DNA from: Bacteroidaceae bacterium
GTDB taxonomy: Bacteria > Bacteroidota > Bacteroidia > Bacteroidales > Bacteroidaceae
Direction: 5' to 3'
Length of the DNA stretch: 40,627 nt
Assembly: GCA_017521285.1 (NCBI GenBank)
Contig: JAFXDG010000131.1
Span: 1 to 40,627, forward strand
Both the position numbers and the translations under genes were made by a program. This document shows positions 17,198-24,702 of the stretch, piece by piece. The number at the start of each line of letters is the position of its first letter. The first letter of the stretch is position 1. The notes under the pieces were generated by a model. That model made no database searches, was not told the DNA's origin, and worked only from the letters and a program-made list of their open reading frames with translations.

Positions 17198-19552
17198 ATG
17201 AAAAAGAGTATTTTCCTTTTGTTGGCTTTGGCTGGTACATTGGGATTGAAAGCCCAACAGACTTATGAGTTGACCGAGCCGGCTACTCCGAAACAGATAC
17301 ATACCGGCCACCTGAAGTTGGGTGGTACAGCTCCTGACGGACGCCGTATGGAAGTGAACAGTTATTATGTGACAGAAAACGGACGTCCCATGATACCTGT
17401 CACTGGTGAATTCCATTATAGCCGTTTCCCTCGTGCACAATGGGAAGAGTCTGTGTTGAAGATGAAAGCAGGTGGATTGACGGTTATCCCCGTCTATGTT
17501 TTTTGGAATATACACGAAGAAGAAGAAGGACGCTTCTGTTGGGATGACAACCTCGACCTGCGTCATTTTGTAGAGCTGTGCAAGAAGCATGGGATGAACG
17601 TCATTGTGCGTGTAGGCCCCTTCTGCCATGGCGAGATACGCAACGGAGGATTGCCCGATTGGCTTTTTGCCAAGCCTCTTGATGTACGTTCCAACGATGA
17701 TGATTACTTGAGATACGTCGAGCGACTCTACGGAGAAATCGGACGTCAATTGAGCGGATTGTACTATAAGGATGGAGGCCCTATCATTGGTATTCAGATT
17801 GAGAACGAACACCAACATAGTGCCGCCCCTTGGGCCATCAACTATCCAGGCGAAGCTCCCGACCACACCAGTGCCACTTATGACAAGGACATCACCATGG
17901 TGGGCGTGAGCGAGCAGAAGCAGGAAATCAAGACATCGGAATTGGGCGAACAACACATGCTCACCTTGAAGCGCATGGCCGAAAAGGCAGGCATGATTAC
18001 TCCGCTCTACACCGCTACCGGTTGGGGCAATGCAGCAATCATAGGCAACGAGGCTATTCCTGTTACGGCCGCGTACACCTACCCCTTTTGGGCAAAACCT
18101 TCGATGTCTCCCTTCTGCCTATTCAAGGATATCCAACACGAGCCAGACTACTCGCCCGTGCGTTACAACACTGACCTCTACCCCTCGTTTTGTGCCGAGA
18201 TGGGTGTGGGCATACAGATGATTTACGAAAGCCGTCCCGTGATTGATGCTCGTGCGGCCGAGGCACTGATGGTACGTACCCTTGGCTCAGGAGCCAATTG
18301 CATCGGTTACTATATGTATCACGGAGGATCCAATCCCCGACGCATCGGTGGTGGATTCTTTGCCGACGAACCGATGGGTATCCCCAAAATTAACTACGAT
18401 TACCAGGCCCCCATCGGCGAATTTGGACGCGTGCGCGATTCCTATAACTACCTGCGCATTCTGCACACTTTCATTCACAATTTCGGTCATCAGTTAGCTC
18501 CGATGGAGACCGTTCTTCCTGAAGGATATCGTATTCTCAAGCCTGGTAATCGCGAGACATTGCGCTTCTCTGCCCGCATGAAGGAGGGCAGCGGATTCCT
18601 CTTCATGACCAATTTTCAGGATCACGACACGGCACGCATTGACCAGAAGGACTTGCAAATCAAACTGAATCTGAGGGGTGAGACATTGATCATCCCCGCC
18701 AACGGTACCTTCACGCTGAAGAAAGATGCCAGTGCCATTCTGCCCTTCAACTTCGATATGGAGGGAGCACGATTGAAGTATGCCACGGCTCAGCTCTTGG
18801 CCAAATTGGACGATGACGGACGCACGCACTACATCTTCTTTGCACCCGACGGATTTACTCCCGAATATATCTTTAAGAAGGGGACTGTTAAGGGTGGTAA
18901 AGTGCGCTTCACTCCCATCCCTGGCATCAAGAGTACCTTCCGTCTGACCACAGCTACGGGCAAGAAACTGATGGTCACTACCCTCACCCGCCAGCAAGCA
19001 CTCAATACCTTGCAATTGGAGGACGGACGCCTGCTCATCACCGATGCTACGGTATTGCCTGAAAAAGAAAAAGTTACCCTTCTCAGCGTAAGCAATCCCT
19101 CAGTGGATTACATTCTTTACCCCTCGAAGCAAGGATGGAAGCCTCAGACGGTAAGTGTCGAGCCTGTCACTCCGAAGGTTGAGTGGAAACAGGTGAACGG
19201 CCAGCGCATCACTGTGCGTCCCGAGCAACCTGCTTTGCCACAAGTGAACGATTATTTCCTCAATATCGATTATACGGGCGATGTGGCCATGGCTTTCATG
19301 GGAGGCGACATCGTGCTCGACCACTTTTGGTATGGTGCTCCGTGGAGCATCGGTCTCAAGCGTTTCAAGGACGATTTGAAGAAACACGGAGAGATGACCT
19401 TCTACTTCCGTCCACTCAAGAAGAACGCGCCTTTCATCAAGATGGGTGGTGTTCCCGAGTCGGCATTCCCCGATTTTACCCGCCAATCCAGTGTGCTCCG
19501 TATCAACAAGGTTGAATTGTTGCCCGAGTATCGGATGAGTGTAGAGTTGTAG
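17198..19552 (+). CDS. secreted GH35 beta-galactosidase
   Basis: The protein has 784 aa with a signal peptide ending near residue 20 (GLKAQQ). The TIM barrel (about 45-370) has family GH35 motifs: GEFHYSRFPRAQWEESVLKMKAGGL, VRVGPFCHGEIRNGGLPDWL, and GGPIIGIQIENEHQ with Glu204 as acid/base. Glu334 in CAEMGVGIQ is the likely nucleophile. Beta-sandwich domains follow to the C-terminus. The expected reaction is hydrolysis of terminal non-reducing beta-galactose, here probably in galactan or arabinogalactan side chains. It is the last gene of the glycan block; a stem-loop follows 12 nt after its stop. The start was chosen as the only ATG before the signal peptide. Confidence 0.88.
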   Translation: MKKSIFLLLALAGTLGLKAQQTYELTEPATPKQIHTGHLKLGGTAPDGRRMEVNSYYVTENGRPMIPVTGEFHYSRFPRAQWEESVLKMKAGGLTVIPVYVFWNIHEEEEGRFCWDDNLDLRHFVELCKKHGMNVIVRVGPFCHGEIRNGGLPDWLFAKPLDVRSNDDDYLRYVERLYGEIGRQLSGLYYKDGGPIIGIQIENEHQHSAAPWAINYPGEAPDHTSATYDKDITMVGVSEQKQEIKTSELGEQHMLTLKRMAEKAGMITPLYTATGWGNAAIIGNEAIPVTAAYTYPFWAKPSMSPFCLFKDIQHEPDYSPVRYNTDLYPSFCAEMGVGIQMIYESRPVIDARAAEALMVRTLGSGANCIGYYMYHGGSNPRRIGGGFFADEPMGIPKINYDYQAPIGEFGRVRDSYNYLRILHTFIHNFGHQLAPMETVLPEGYRILKPGNRETLRFSARMKEGSGFLFMTNFQDHDTARIDQKDLQIKLNLRGETLIIPANGTFTLKKDASAILPFNFDMEGARLKYATAQLLAKLDDDGRTHYIFFAPDGFTPEYIFKKGTVKGGKVRFTPIPGIKSTFRLTTATGKKLMVTTLTRQQALNTLQLEDGRLLITDATVLPEKEKVTLLSVSNPSVDYILYPSKQGWKPQTVSVEPVTPKVEWKQVNGQRITVRPEQPALPQVNDYFLNIDYTGDVAMAFMGGDIVLDHFWYGAPWSIGLKRFKDDLKKHGEMTFYFRPLKKNAPFIKMGGVPESAFPDFTRQSSVLRINKVELLPEYRMSVEL

Positions 19553-19564
19553 AAACATGCTTTT

Positions 19565-19603
19565 AATGGCATGCAGATGACATAGAAACATCTACGTGCC
19601 ATT
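19565..19603 (+). terminator. stem-loop after GH35 gene
   Basis: The arms 19565-19579 and 19589-19603 (AATGGCATGCAGATG and its near complement) pair over 13 of 15 positions plus one G-U pair, around a 9-nt loop. The T-run after it is weak (ATTATTTCTC), so it is a probable rather than certain terminator. Confidence 0.55.
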
Positions 19604-19661
19604 ATTTCTCTTGATATAAATCAAGAAATATGTTATATAACATAAAAAACAGGGGTAAATG

Positions 19662-19692
19662 CTTGCTGATTCAAAAAAAGGCAGTACCTTTG
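19662..19692 (+). promoter_or_regulatory. complete Bacteroidetes promoter for a small transcript
   Basis: CTTG (19662-19665) is followed after a 19-nt spacer by TACCTTTG (19685-19692), matching both -33 and -7 consensus elements. No ordinary gene follows on this strand before an intrinsic terminator 43 nt later. Confidence 0.65.
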
Positions 19693-19697
19693 CATCA

Positions 19698-19760
19698 GTT
19701 TTTCATGGTATTAGATTTAAGGTTAATAAAGGTTGGGTCAAGGCGTTGACCCTTTTTTTG
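19698..19760 (+). ncRNA. candidate small RNA or leader-peptide transcript
   Basis: A strong promoter is followed by about 60 nt and then an intrinsic terminator, with no ordinary gene in between. An ATG at 19706 opens a 14-codon frame (MVLDLRLIKVGSRR) ending at a TGA that falls inside the terminator stem. It could therefore be a small RNA, or a leader peptide with an attenuator. No downstream plus-strand gene is present to be attenuated, which favours a stand-alone RNA. The coordinates are approximate, assuming transcription starts about 6 nt after the -7 box. Confidence 0.5.
19735..19759 (+). terminator. intrinsic terminator of the small transcript
   Basis: GGGTCAA and TTGACCC pair perfectly (7 bp) around a GGCG tetraloop and are followed directly by seven T residues (19753-19759). 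Confidence 0.8.
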
Positions 19761-19813
19761 TGTCCGTATGTTTCTTGCTCCTCTCAAGCAATCTTTTCCA
19801 TACAGACAAAGAA

Positions 19814-19846
19814 TGTAGAAACAAAGAAAAAGACTCTGTTTCTACA
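19814..19846. terminator. perfect 10-bp inverted repeat, probable terminator of SIMPL gene
   Basis: TGTAGAAACA (19814-19823) and TGTTTCTACA (19837-19846) are perfect complements with a 13-nt loop. It lies 20 nt past the stop of the minus-strand SIMPL gene. No clear T-run follows, so a protein-binding site is an alternative. Confidence 0.5.
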
Positions 19847-19865
19847 CGTGTTCTAAAAACGAAAT

Positions 19866-20567
19866 TCAATCCTCCAAATAGTAATCAATAGTGGTCACCA
19901 CTCGCACCTTTTTGATATAAGGCGTGTTGCTATCGCGATCGGTGATGCTGAATTGTCCCTGATAGGCATGTTTGATTTTGCCCAATTCGCTATCTGAGTC
20001 AGAGGCAAATTTCTCGGCAGCAGCGCGTGCGTTCTTGGTGGCCTCCTCAATCATTTGCGGTTTGATGCGGTTCAGGTCGGTGTAGTCGTATTGCACATTG
20101 TAGCGATAGTCGCCACCAGTGATGGCAATGCCCTGTTTCAACAGTTCGCCCTGCTCGCTGATGAGCCGGCGCACGAGGTCAACCTGAGTGGAGGTCACGG
20201 TGATGACGGACGTCACATTGTAGCGGTATCCCGTCTGATTGTTGCTGTAACGTTCGGCATCGAGGTCAATAATGTCGGGTGCATTCACGGTAATCTCTTC
20301 TTCGGTAATCCCCTTCTGCTTGAGGAAATTGACGATAGCCGTGTTCGTACTGTTTATCTGATTGTACAGAGCCGGTAAGTCGTTGCCCAAAGCCTTGTAC
20401 ATCAGAGGCCATGTCACTTTGTTGGCCGGCACTTCCATTTCGGCCAGTCCCTTTACGTTCACCACTCTATCACGGTTGGCAAACCCGTCCAACCCGTTTT
20501 CAACAAACTTGCCCATCAGCAGCAATCCGCCTGCAATGATAAGGGCTTCCCATTTCCAACTTTTCAT
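19866..20567 (-). CDS. SIMPL domain (DUF541) protein
   Basis: The protein has 233 aa. One N-terminal hydrophobic segment (about 8-20, ALIIAGGLLLMG) is a signal anchor or uncleaved signal, placing the rest in the periplasm. The remainder fits the SIMPL domain: VNVKGLAEMEVPANKVTW at the start of the domain, a helical middle (IVNFLKQKGITEEEI), and the C-terminal part with ATKNARAAAEKFAS and a final beta strand VRVVTTIDYYLED. The function of SIMPL proteins is generally poorly defined; some contribute to oxidative or envelope stress tolerance. It starts 36 nt after the BNR_4 gene on the same strand, so it may be co-transcribed, although a link in function is not obvious. Confidence 0.8.
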   Translation of the reverse strand: MKSWKWEALIIAGGLLLMGKFVENGLDGFANRDRVVNVKGLAEMEVPANKVTWPLMYKALGNDLPALYNQINSTNTAIVNFLKQKGITEEEITVNAPDIIDLDAERYSNNQTGYRYNVTSVITVTSTQVDLVRRLISEQGELLKQGIAITGGDYRYNVQYDYTDLNRIKPQMIEEATKNARAAAEKFASDSDSELGKIKHAYQGQFSITDRDSNTPYIKKVRVVTTIDYYLED

Positions 20568-20603
20568 AAGCGTGAATTTTTAGGTTTATTTCCTTTATAT
20601 ATT

Positions 20604-22418
20604 CTATAACTCCTTTACCTCTTCTTGGTTCAAGGCCCGCTTGTAGAGTTTGCCTTTCGAGCAGATGTGTCCGGTGACAGGTGTGGTGAGGTGAATCGTC
20701 TGGTCGAGCAATCCGTTCACATAGGTGCGTACAATGCCCTCTTTGCAAGTGACAGTATAGGTCAGGCACTCGTGCACCGAGGGGGCGTACCACTTGCCAT
20801 TGGTGCTACGTTGCTGATGTCTCCAGCTGTCAGCAGTCACCAGGCGGTTGCTGCTCGCGTAAGCTTCGTCGCCGATGTGCACCACAGGTATCTGTGTTTT
20901 TTCGTCCACTATCACGCGCAGGTTTCCTATAATCAGTATGTTAGTGGGATAGGCACTGGCACCCTCGGATCTCACCACCACCGAAAGGGTAAACTCCTCC
21001 AGTTCGTCCTTTTTCAGGAACTTGGCCGTCTGATTCCTGTTCAGCAATCCTTTCTGAAGGTTCACCTTGGGGGCCTTCCAGGCATAGTCGGCACAAATGG
21101 CCGTAGGATAACCCGGACGCTCACGGCTCACAATCCAGTCGTAGTAGTAGCCCTGCATCCATGTGAGGCGCAGGGGAGAGCCGTCAGACGAAGGTATCAT
21201 GTAGGGGCGTGCGTTGTTCAATCTCGAGTCGCGTGTCACGGCCTCACTCGCCACCGCCCCATCAGGAGCGACGGTGTATTTCACAATCTCGTAATACCGG
21301 CCGTTAGCCCCCTCCACGGGCACTGAGCAATAAACCACATTGGGGTGTGCCTCGTCGATGGCCATACCGCCACTATAGCATTTCTCCAATCCTGGTGTCT
21401 GATGGAAATGTCCGCCTCCATTGGCCAAGAAGGTTGTCTGCCAACGGCTTCCATCCCAACGGGCATAGTAGTAATCGTGTGATTCCTTTGCATCATCAAT
21501 GCGCACCATGGCAATGGCGGGGCGGTTCTCCTCGCCTGCCACCACTTGCCACAACCAGTCGCGCGAATCCTTCGGAGCATCCACCACAGCATCGGGAAAT
21601 TTTTCGGCATACTCAGCCCGTTTGTTCACGTGGTGAGGTCCCTCAGCAATTTTCGACAGGGTGCGTCCGTTCACATCCTCCAGTGTGAGGGTGTTTACGT
21701 TGATATAGTTGAAATAGAGGTGGTTGGGCATCTCATTGTCGGGGTGTCCCGTGGTGTAGGCCAACAGGATTTTGTCCTTTCCGTTCGACTGGTACTTGGC
21801 GTAGGGGCGTGCACCAGTCGATTTCACCATCTGACAAGGTCCCCAAGTGAAGTGCACGTCGCCCTCCTTCGTAGGCATAGAGAGCTGCGCAATGGTGGGA
21901 TGCCACCCAAGGCCGCGCCAACAGAGGTAGATGTGGTTGGGGGCGTCGCTCAGAATGAAGGGCGACGGATAGGTCGTGTTGTGATTGGTCGCCAGGCGCT
22001 TCTCTTCGCCCAAGGTAGTGATGTCTCCCCTCTCCGTTGATACGCGATAATAGAAACAGGCCTCGTCGGTGTGGCGCGAGTAGAAAATCATCACCCGCTC
22101 GTCGGGCAACACCAGGAAGGTGGGGTTGTTGTGGTCATCGGGTTGGAAATACGAGCGAACAAGCACTTCGGCGCGTTCGCCCGTCAACAGGTCGTACTGC
22201 ATGGCCTTCACATTGCCATGCACATCGATGTAGCCGATGTAGGTGCGGTTGATACTTCCGTCGGCATTCTTGTAGTGTACGGCCCGTGGGTCGGCAAACC
22301 AGCACCAGGCTCCTTCGGGGGTCACTTCGTGAATGGCACTCCCCTCTCCAATCATTGATTTTGCCGCCGTGGGCAAAGTCATCATGAGCAGCATCCAGCT
22401 GAATAGTAAGTTTTTCAT
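20604..22418 (-). CDS. exported BNR_4 beta-propeller plus LamG-like polysaccharide enzyme
   Basis: The protein has 604 aa with a signal peptide ending near residue 19 (PTAAKS). The motif GAWCWFADPRAVHY (36-49) and repeated propeller blades to about 430 fit the BNR_4 family. That superfamily includes ulvan lyases PL24/PL25 and the GH145 alpha-L-rhamnosidases of arabinogalactan degradation. Residues about 440-604 form a LamG/concanavalin-like domain, with RTYVNGLLDQT and the typical ending LYKRALNQEEVKEL. The catalytic class (lyase or hydrolase) cannot be settled by eye. It is in a probable operon with the SIMPL gene and diverges from the TauE/SafE gene. The nearby galactosidases make an arabinogalactan or uronic-acid-linked rhamnose substrate plausible. 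Confidence 0.75.
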   Translation of the reverse strand: MKNLLFSWMLLMMTLPTAAKSMIGEGSAIHEVTPEGAWCWFADPRAVHYKNADGSINRTYIGYIDVHGNVKAMQYDLLTGERAEVLVRSYFQPDDHNNPTFLVLPDERVMIFYSRHTDEACFYYRVSTERGDITTLGEEKRLATNHNTTYPSPFILSDAPNHIYLCWRGLGWHPTIAQLSMPTKEGDVHFTWGPCQMVKSTGARPYAKYQSNGKDKILLAYTTGHPDNEMPNHLYFNYINVNTLTLEDVNGRTLSKIAEGPHHVNKRAEYAEKFPDAVVDAPKDSRDWLWQVVAGEENRPAIAMVRIDDAKESHDYYYARWDGSRWQTTFLANGGGHFHQTPGLEKCYSGGMAIDEAHPNVVYCSVPVEGANGRYYEIVKYTVAPDGAVASEAVTRDSRLNNARPYMIPSSDGSPLRLTWMQGYYYDWIVSRERPGYPTAICADYAWKAPKVNLQKGLLNRNQTAKFLKKDELEEFTLSVVVRSEGASAYPTNILIIGNLRVIVDEKTQIPVVHIGDEAYASSNRLVTADSWRHQQRSTNGKWYAPSVHECLTYTVTCKEGIVRTYVNGLLDQTIHLTTPVTGHICSKGKLYKRALNQEEVKEL

Positions 22419-22444
22419 TTTGTTTTTTCTTGATTATTATGCCG

Positions 22445-22452
22445 CGAAGATA
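22445..22452 (-). promoter_or_regulatory. probable -7 box for BNR_4-SIMPL operon
   Basis: The complement reads TATCTTCG, one mismatch from TAnnTTTG, 26 nt before the BNR_4 start codon. Confidence 0.45.
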
Positions 22453-22485
22453 CGATTTTATACTGAACAAACCGAAAATATTCCG

Positions 22486-22493
22486 TACTTTTG
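22486..22493 (+). promoter_or_regulatory. promoter -7 box for TauE/SafE gene
   Basis: TACTTTTG matches TAnnTTTG, 22 nt before the ATG at 22516. An open frame extends upstream to 22333, but it overlaps the BNR_4 gene and this promoter. Confidence 0.6.
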
Positions 22494-22515
22494 CATCCGC
22501 AAAAGAACAATCATC

Positions 22516-23241
22516 ATGTTGACGACCATTTTTCTTGTCTTTTTCCTCACCATCGTGGCCAGTTTTATCCAGCGGGTCACGGGGTTCGGCTTTGGCATCT
22601 TTGTCATGATGTTTTTCCCCTACATCCTCCCCACGTTTGGCGAGTGCATCACCCTTTCGGGGCTGTTGGCGGGCACCACATCGCTCCTGATAGCCTTGCG
22701 CAATTGGCGCTACATCCGTTGGCGACTGATAGGTACAGTGTTGTTGTTCAATATTGTAGCCTCGTATATTGCCATCGAATACATGGCCAGCCTTAGCAAT
22801 GCAGGCATGAAGCGCACGTTTGGTGTGGCGCTCATCCTCATTGCCCTCTACTTCCTCTTCTTCGACGGACGGTTGAAAATGCTGGGTCAATCGCGTCCTG
22901 CCCAAGCCGGTGTAGGCATCGTCAGTGGCATCATGGGCGGCATGTTTGCCATGCCCGGTCCTCCCGTTGTACTCTACACCATCGGAGTCATTGGCGACAA
23001 GCGCGAGTATGTGGCCACCCTGCAAGCACTTTTCTTCACGCTCAACGTCTTCTACACCCTTTTCCGCCTGAAGGTCGGATTCTTTGCCGATTCCACTCTC
23101 ACCCTTTGGGTTTTCGGCCTTCTCGGATGCTTCCTCGGTGCGTGGGCGGGTGCCCGTTTTTTTCATCTTATCAGTCTTCCCCTGCTGAAAAAAATCGTTT
23201 ATCTGCTGATGATTGTCAGTGGAATGGTGGCAGTGTGGTAA
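22516..23241 (+). CDS. TauE/SafE (TSUP) family membrane transporter
   Basis: The protein has 241 aa with about 8 hydrophobic segments spread over its whole length. The N-terminus MLTTIFLVFFLTIVASFIQRVTGFGFG and the mid-protein VSGIMGGMFAMPGPPVVLY are the two repeated TSUP motifs (the G-x-G-P-P-V form). The family exports small anions such as sulfite, sulfoacetate or related organic anions; the substrate is unknown here. The start is placed at 22516 because it follows a promoter and because the longer frame would add a non-hydrophobic tail overlapping the divergent gene. I see no sulfur gene nearby except metH, about 6 kb away. Confidence 0.82.
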   Translation: MLTTIFLVFFLTIVASFIQRVTGFGFGIFVMMFFPYILPTFGECITLSGLLAGTTSLLIALRNWRYIRWRLIGTVLLFNIVASYIAIEYMASLSNAGMKRTFGVALILIALYFLFFDGRLKMLGQSRPAQAGVGIVSGIMGGMFAMPGPPVVLYTIGVIGDKREYVATLQALFFTLNVFYTLFRLKVGFFADSTLTLWVFGLLGCFLGAWAGARFFHLISLPLLKKIVYLLMIVSGMVAVW

Positions 23242-23291
23242 AATAATACCCCCTTTTTTCACTTTTTTATTCATTTTTGCAAAAAAGTTTT

Positions 23292-23318
23292 AGCTTGTCC
23301 CACGATTTGGGACAAGCT
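23292..23318. promoter_or_regulatory. perfect 11-bp palindrome, candidate operator
   Basis: AGCTTGTCCCA (23292-23302) and TGGGACAAGCT (23308-23318) are exact complements around a 5-nt spacer. The site ends 5 nt before the -7 box at 23324, covering the position where the -33 element should be. That geometry fits a repressor operator or a palindromic activator site for a dimeric regulator. Confidence 0.6.
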
Positions 23319-23323
23319 GCCGT

Positions 23324-23331
23324 TAATTTTG
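23324..23331 (+). promoter_or_regulatory. promoter -7 box for 92-aa membrane protein gene
   Basis: TAATTTTG matches TAnnTTTG, 44 nt before the ATG at 23376. The region of the -33 element is occupied by the palindrome. Confidence 0.55.
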
Positions 23332-23375
23332 CATGCAGAAAGAATAAAAACATTAACGATTAAACAAGTATAGAC

Positions 23376-23654
23376 ATGAAAACCTACATCGAAATCAGCC
23401 GTCCGTCAACTGGTAGAATCATCACCAACCAGGTGGTAAACCTCTTGTCAACCATCCAATCAGCATGTGGCAAAAAGCGCATTGCATCCAAGAAAAGGGC
23501 CATAATCCTTTTCGTTCTCCTCCTTTTCTGCTGTGCTTTACTGTTCGGATGCAGTCTTTTTTCACTCATTATCATCTCCTTTTTTATCATATCTTTGGTG
23601 ATGGTCATCAACGAGTTCATCCAATACATCCGCTTCATTCGCGAAATGGAGTGA
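23376..23654 (+). CDS. small membrane protein of unknown function
   Basis: The protein has 92 aa and I do not recognise the family. Residues 1-42 are polar and basic (GKKRIASKK before the membrane part). Residues about 43-78 are strongly hydrophobic and could form two closely spaced helices or one long hairpin (IILFVLLLFCCALLFGCSLFSLIIIS, then FFIISLVMV). A short polar tail INEFIQYIRFIREME follows. The basic residues before the hydrophobic stretch suggest a cytoplasmic N-terminus. Its own promoter with a palindromic operator and a hairpin after the stop support that it is a real, separately regulated gene. Confidence 0.65.
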   Translation: MKTYIEISRPSTGRIITNQVVNLLSTIQSACGKKRIASKKRAIILFVLLLFCCALLFGCSLFSLIIISFFIISLVMVINEFIQYIRFIREME

Positions 23655-23710
23655 CGAGTGACGAGGGAGAGTCTGTATCGGATTGTTCCGTTGTGAATAT
23701 ATTGTTTGTT

Positions 23711-23743
23711 GGGGAATATTGTCGCATGAAAGCAATATTTCCC
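23711..23743 (+). terminator. stem-loop after 92-aa gene
   Basis: GGGGAATATTG (23711-23721) and CAATATTTCCC (23733-23743) pair over 10 of 11 positions around an 11-nt loop. It lies 57 nt past the stop codon and has no T-run, so its terminator role is uncertain. Confidence 0.45.
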
Positions 23744-24161
23744 ATGTCGGTTTATCGCTGGCTTTGCAAATATATGAACAAAAAACCATATTTAAATAAA
23801 TGAATATTATCTGATTACAGAGTTTTAAGAGAGCAATTGTTTACGAATGGATTTTGACACTTATGGCGAATCATTTCCGATGGATAATGTACATTTTCAG
23901 TGCAATGATTGACTGCCCTCGTACAAAAAACTATGACCGTTGGCTATGGATAATGGCTCCATTTGCCATAGTTATTTGCTATCTGATGAAATGACCTTAC
24001 AAATTCAGTTTTGACGATTGTTAAACAATTGGCTATCTTTCGAAAAAAGATTGTGGCTGTTTGCCATGGCTACAGCTTCATAATCAACGGGATGCAGCAC
24101 CGGATATCGCCATTGTCCTTCGTGTGAAAGTGTTAAATCTCCGCCGAAACGGGAGTGCCTC

Positions 24162-24193
24162 TTGATAACCTGGGGCACAATTTCGTATCTTTG
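24162..24193 (+). promoter_or_regulatory. orphan promoter-like site
   Basis: TTG (24162-24164) is followed after 21 nt by TATCTTTG (24186-24193). The only frame directly downstream is a very short peptide starting ATGGAGGC at 24200, so this may drive a small RNA or be the relic of a lost gene. Confidence 0.4.
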
Positions 24194-24284
24194 TATCGCA
24201 TGGAGGCAAAAGAGGGGATGGAAAGCCGCCTGCGCCACTCTCATGTGTGGGGGTGAGGATGGCACAGGCGACGGATGAGGCAGG

Positions 24285-24323
24285 CTTAGCCTTGGGATAA
24301 GGCAGGCCTACCCCAAGGCTAAG
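24285..24323. repeat. perfect 12-bp inverted repeat
   Basis: CTTAGCCTTGGG (24285-24296) and CCCAAGGCTAAG (24312-24323) are exact complements with a 15-nt loop. There is no T-run after it. Confidence 0.7.
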
Positions 24324-24348
24324 GTTCGTTAACAATCGCCCGCCTCAG

Positions 24349-24366
24349 ACACGGATGACGCGGATA
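24349..24366. repeat. short copy of dispersed repeat
   Basis: ACACGGATGACGCGGATA resembles the arms of the inverted repeat at 27098-27178 and the partial copy at 17134-17185, in reverse orientation to the latter. Confidence 0.4.
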
Positions 24367-24466
24367 AATGGATTCAAAGTTGAAGGTTCAAGGTAGGGTG
24401 TCCAAGGTTTCAATCCATCAGCTCCGTCCGAAAAATGAAAGGGACAGCATGAGAAAGAACAAAAAT

Positions 24467-24492
24467 CAGGGTGCATCAGATTGGGCACCCTG
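24467..24492. repeat. perfect 8-bp inverted repeat
   Basis: CAGGGTGC (24467-24474) and GCACCCTG (24485-24492) are exact complements with a 10-nt loop, about 150 bp before the GH127 promoter. Confidence 0.55.
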
Positions 24493-24643
24493 CGTTGATG
24501 GGGGCAAGGAGGAGTCGGCAAGTGAAAACAGAAGCAACTCCGAGGAGTGGGGAAAATTAACGATTTTGTCTCAACCTCTATTGCAAATGTTACATTTTCA
24601 GGTCTCGTCAGCCAACATAGGGGTAGATTCAAGAAATAATTCT

Positions 24644-24651
24644 TATCTTTG
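24644..24651 (+). promoter_or_regulatory. promoter -7 box for GH127 gene
   Basis: TATCTTTG matches TAnnTTTG, 51 nt before the start codon at 24703. No -33 element is evident. Confidence 0.6.
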
Positions 24652-24702
24652 TCGGCAGAATGTTTAGAAATATTTTTTTTGGAAACATAAAATTTATAGA
24701 AC

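Larger units (their letters stand above)
23744..24643. other. about 0.9 kb without a convincing gene
   Basis: No frame here has the features of a real protein. The stretch holds an orphan promoter-like site (24162-24193), two hairpins (24285-24323 and 24467-24492), and a short copy of a dispersed repeat (24349-24366). The part around 23820-24060 has several loose copies of words such as GGCTATGG and GCCATAG. It may be a decayed gene or a landing site for repeats. Confidence 0.6.

Noticed and set aside
19659-19856. 65-codon plus-strand frame over the small-transcript unit
   Set aside because: It begins before the promoter and runs through an intrinsic terminator, so it cannot be translated from that transcript.
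22135-23274. Minus-strand frame of 379 codons over the BNR_4 start and TauE/SafE gene
   Set aside because: Low-complexity, charged composition without a fold, overlapping two well supported genes.
23863-24015. 50-codon frame in the gap after the 92-aa gene
   Set aside because: No recognisable protein pattern; composition fits spacer DNA with scattered short repeats.
24368-24667. 99-codon plus-strand frame before the GH127 gene
   Set aside because: It spans the GH127 promoter box, is hydrophilic without pattern and has no promoter of its own.
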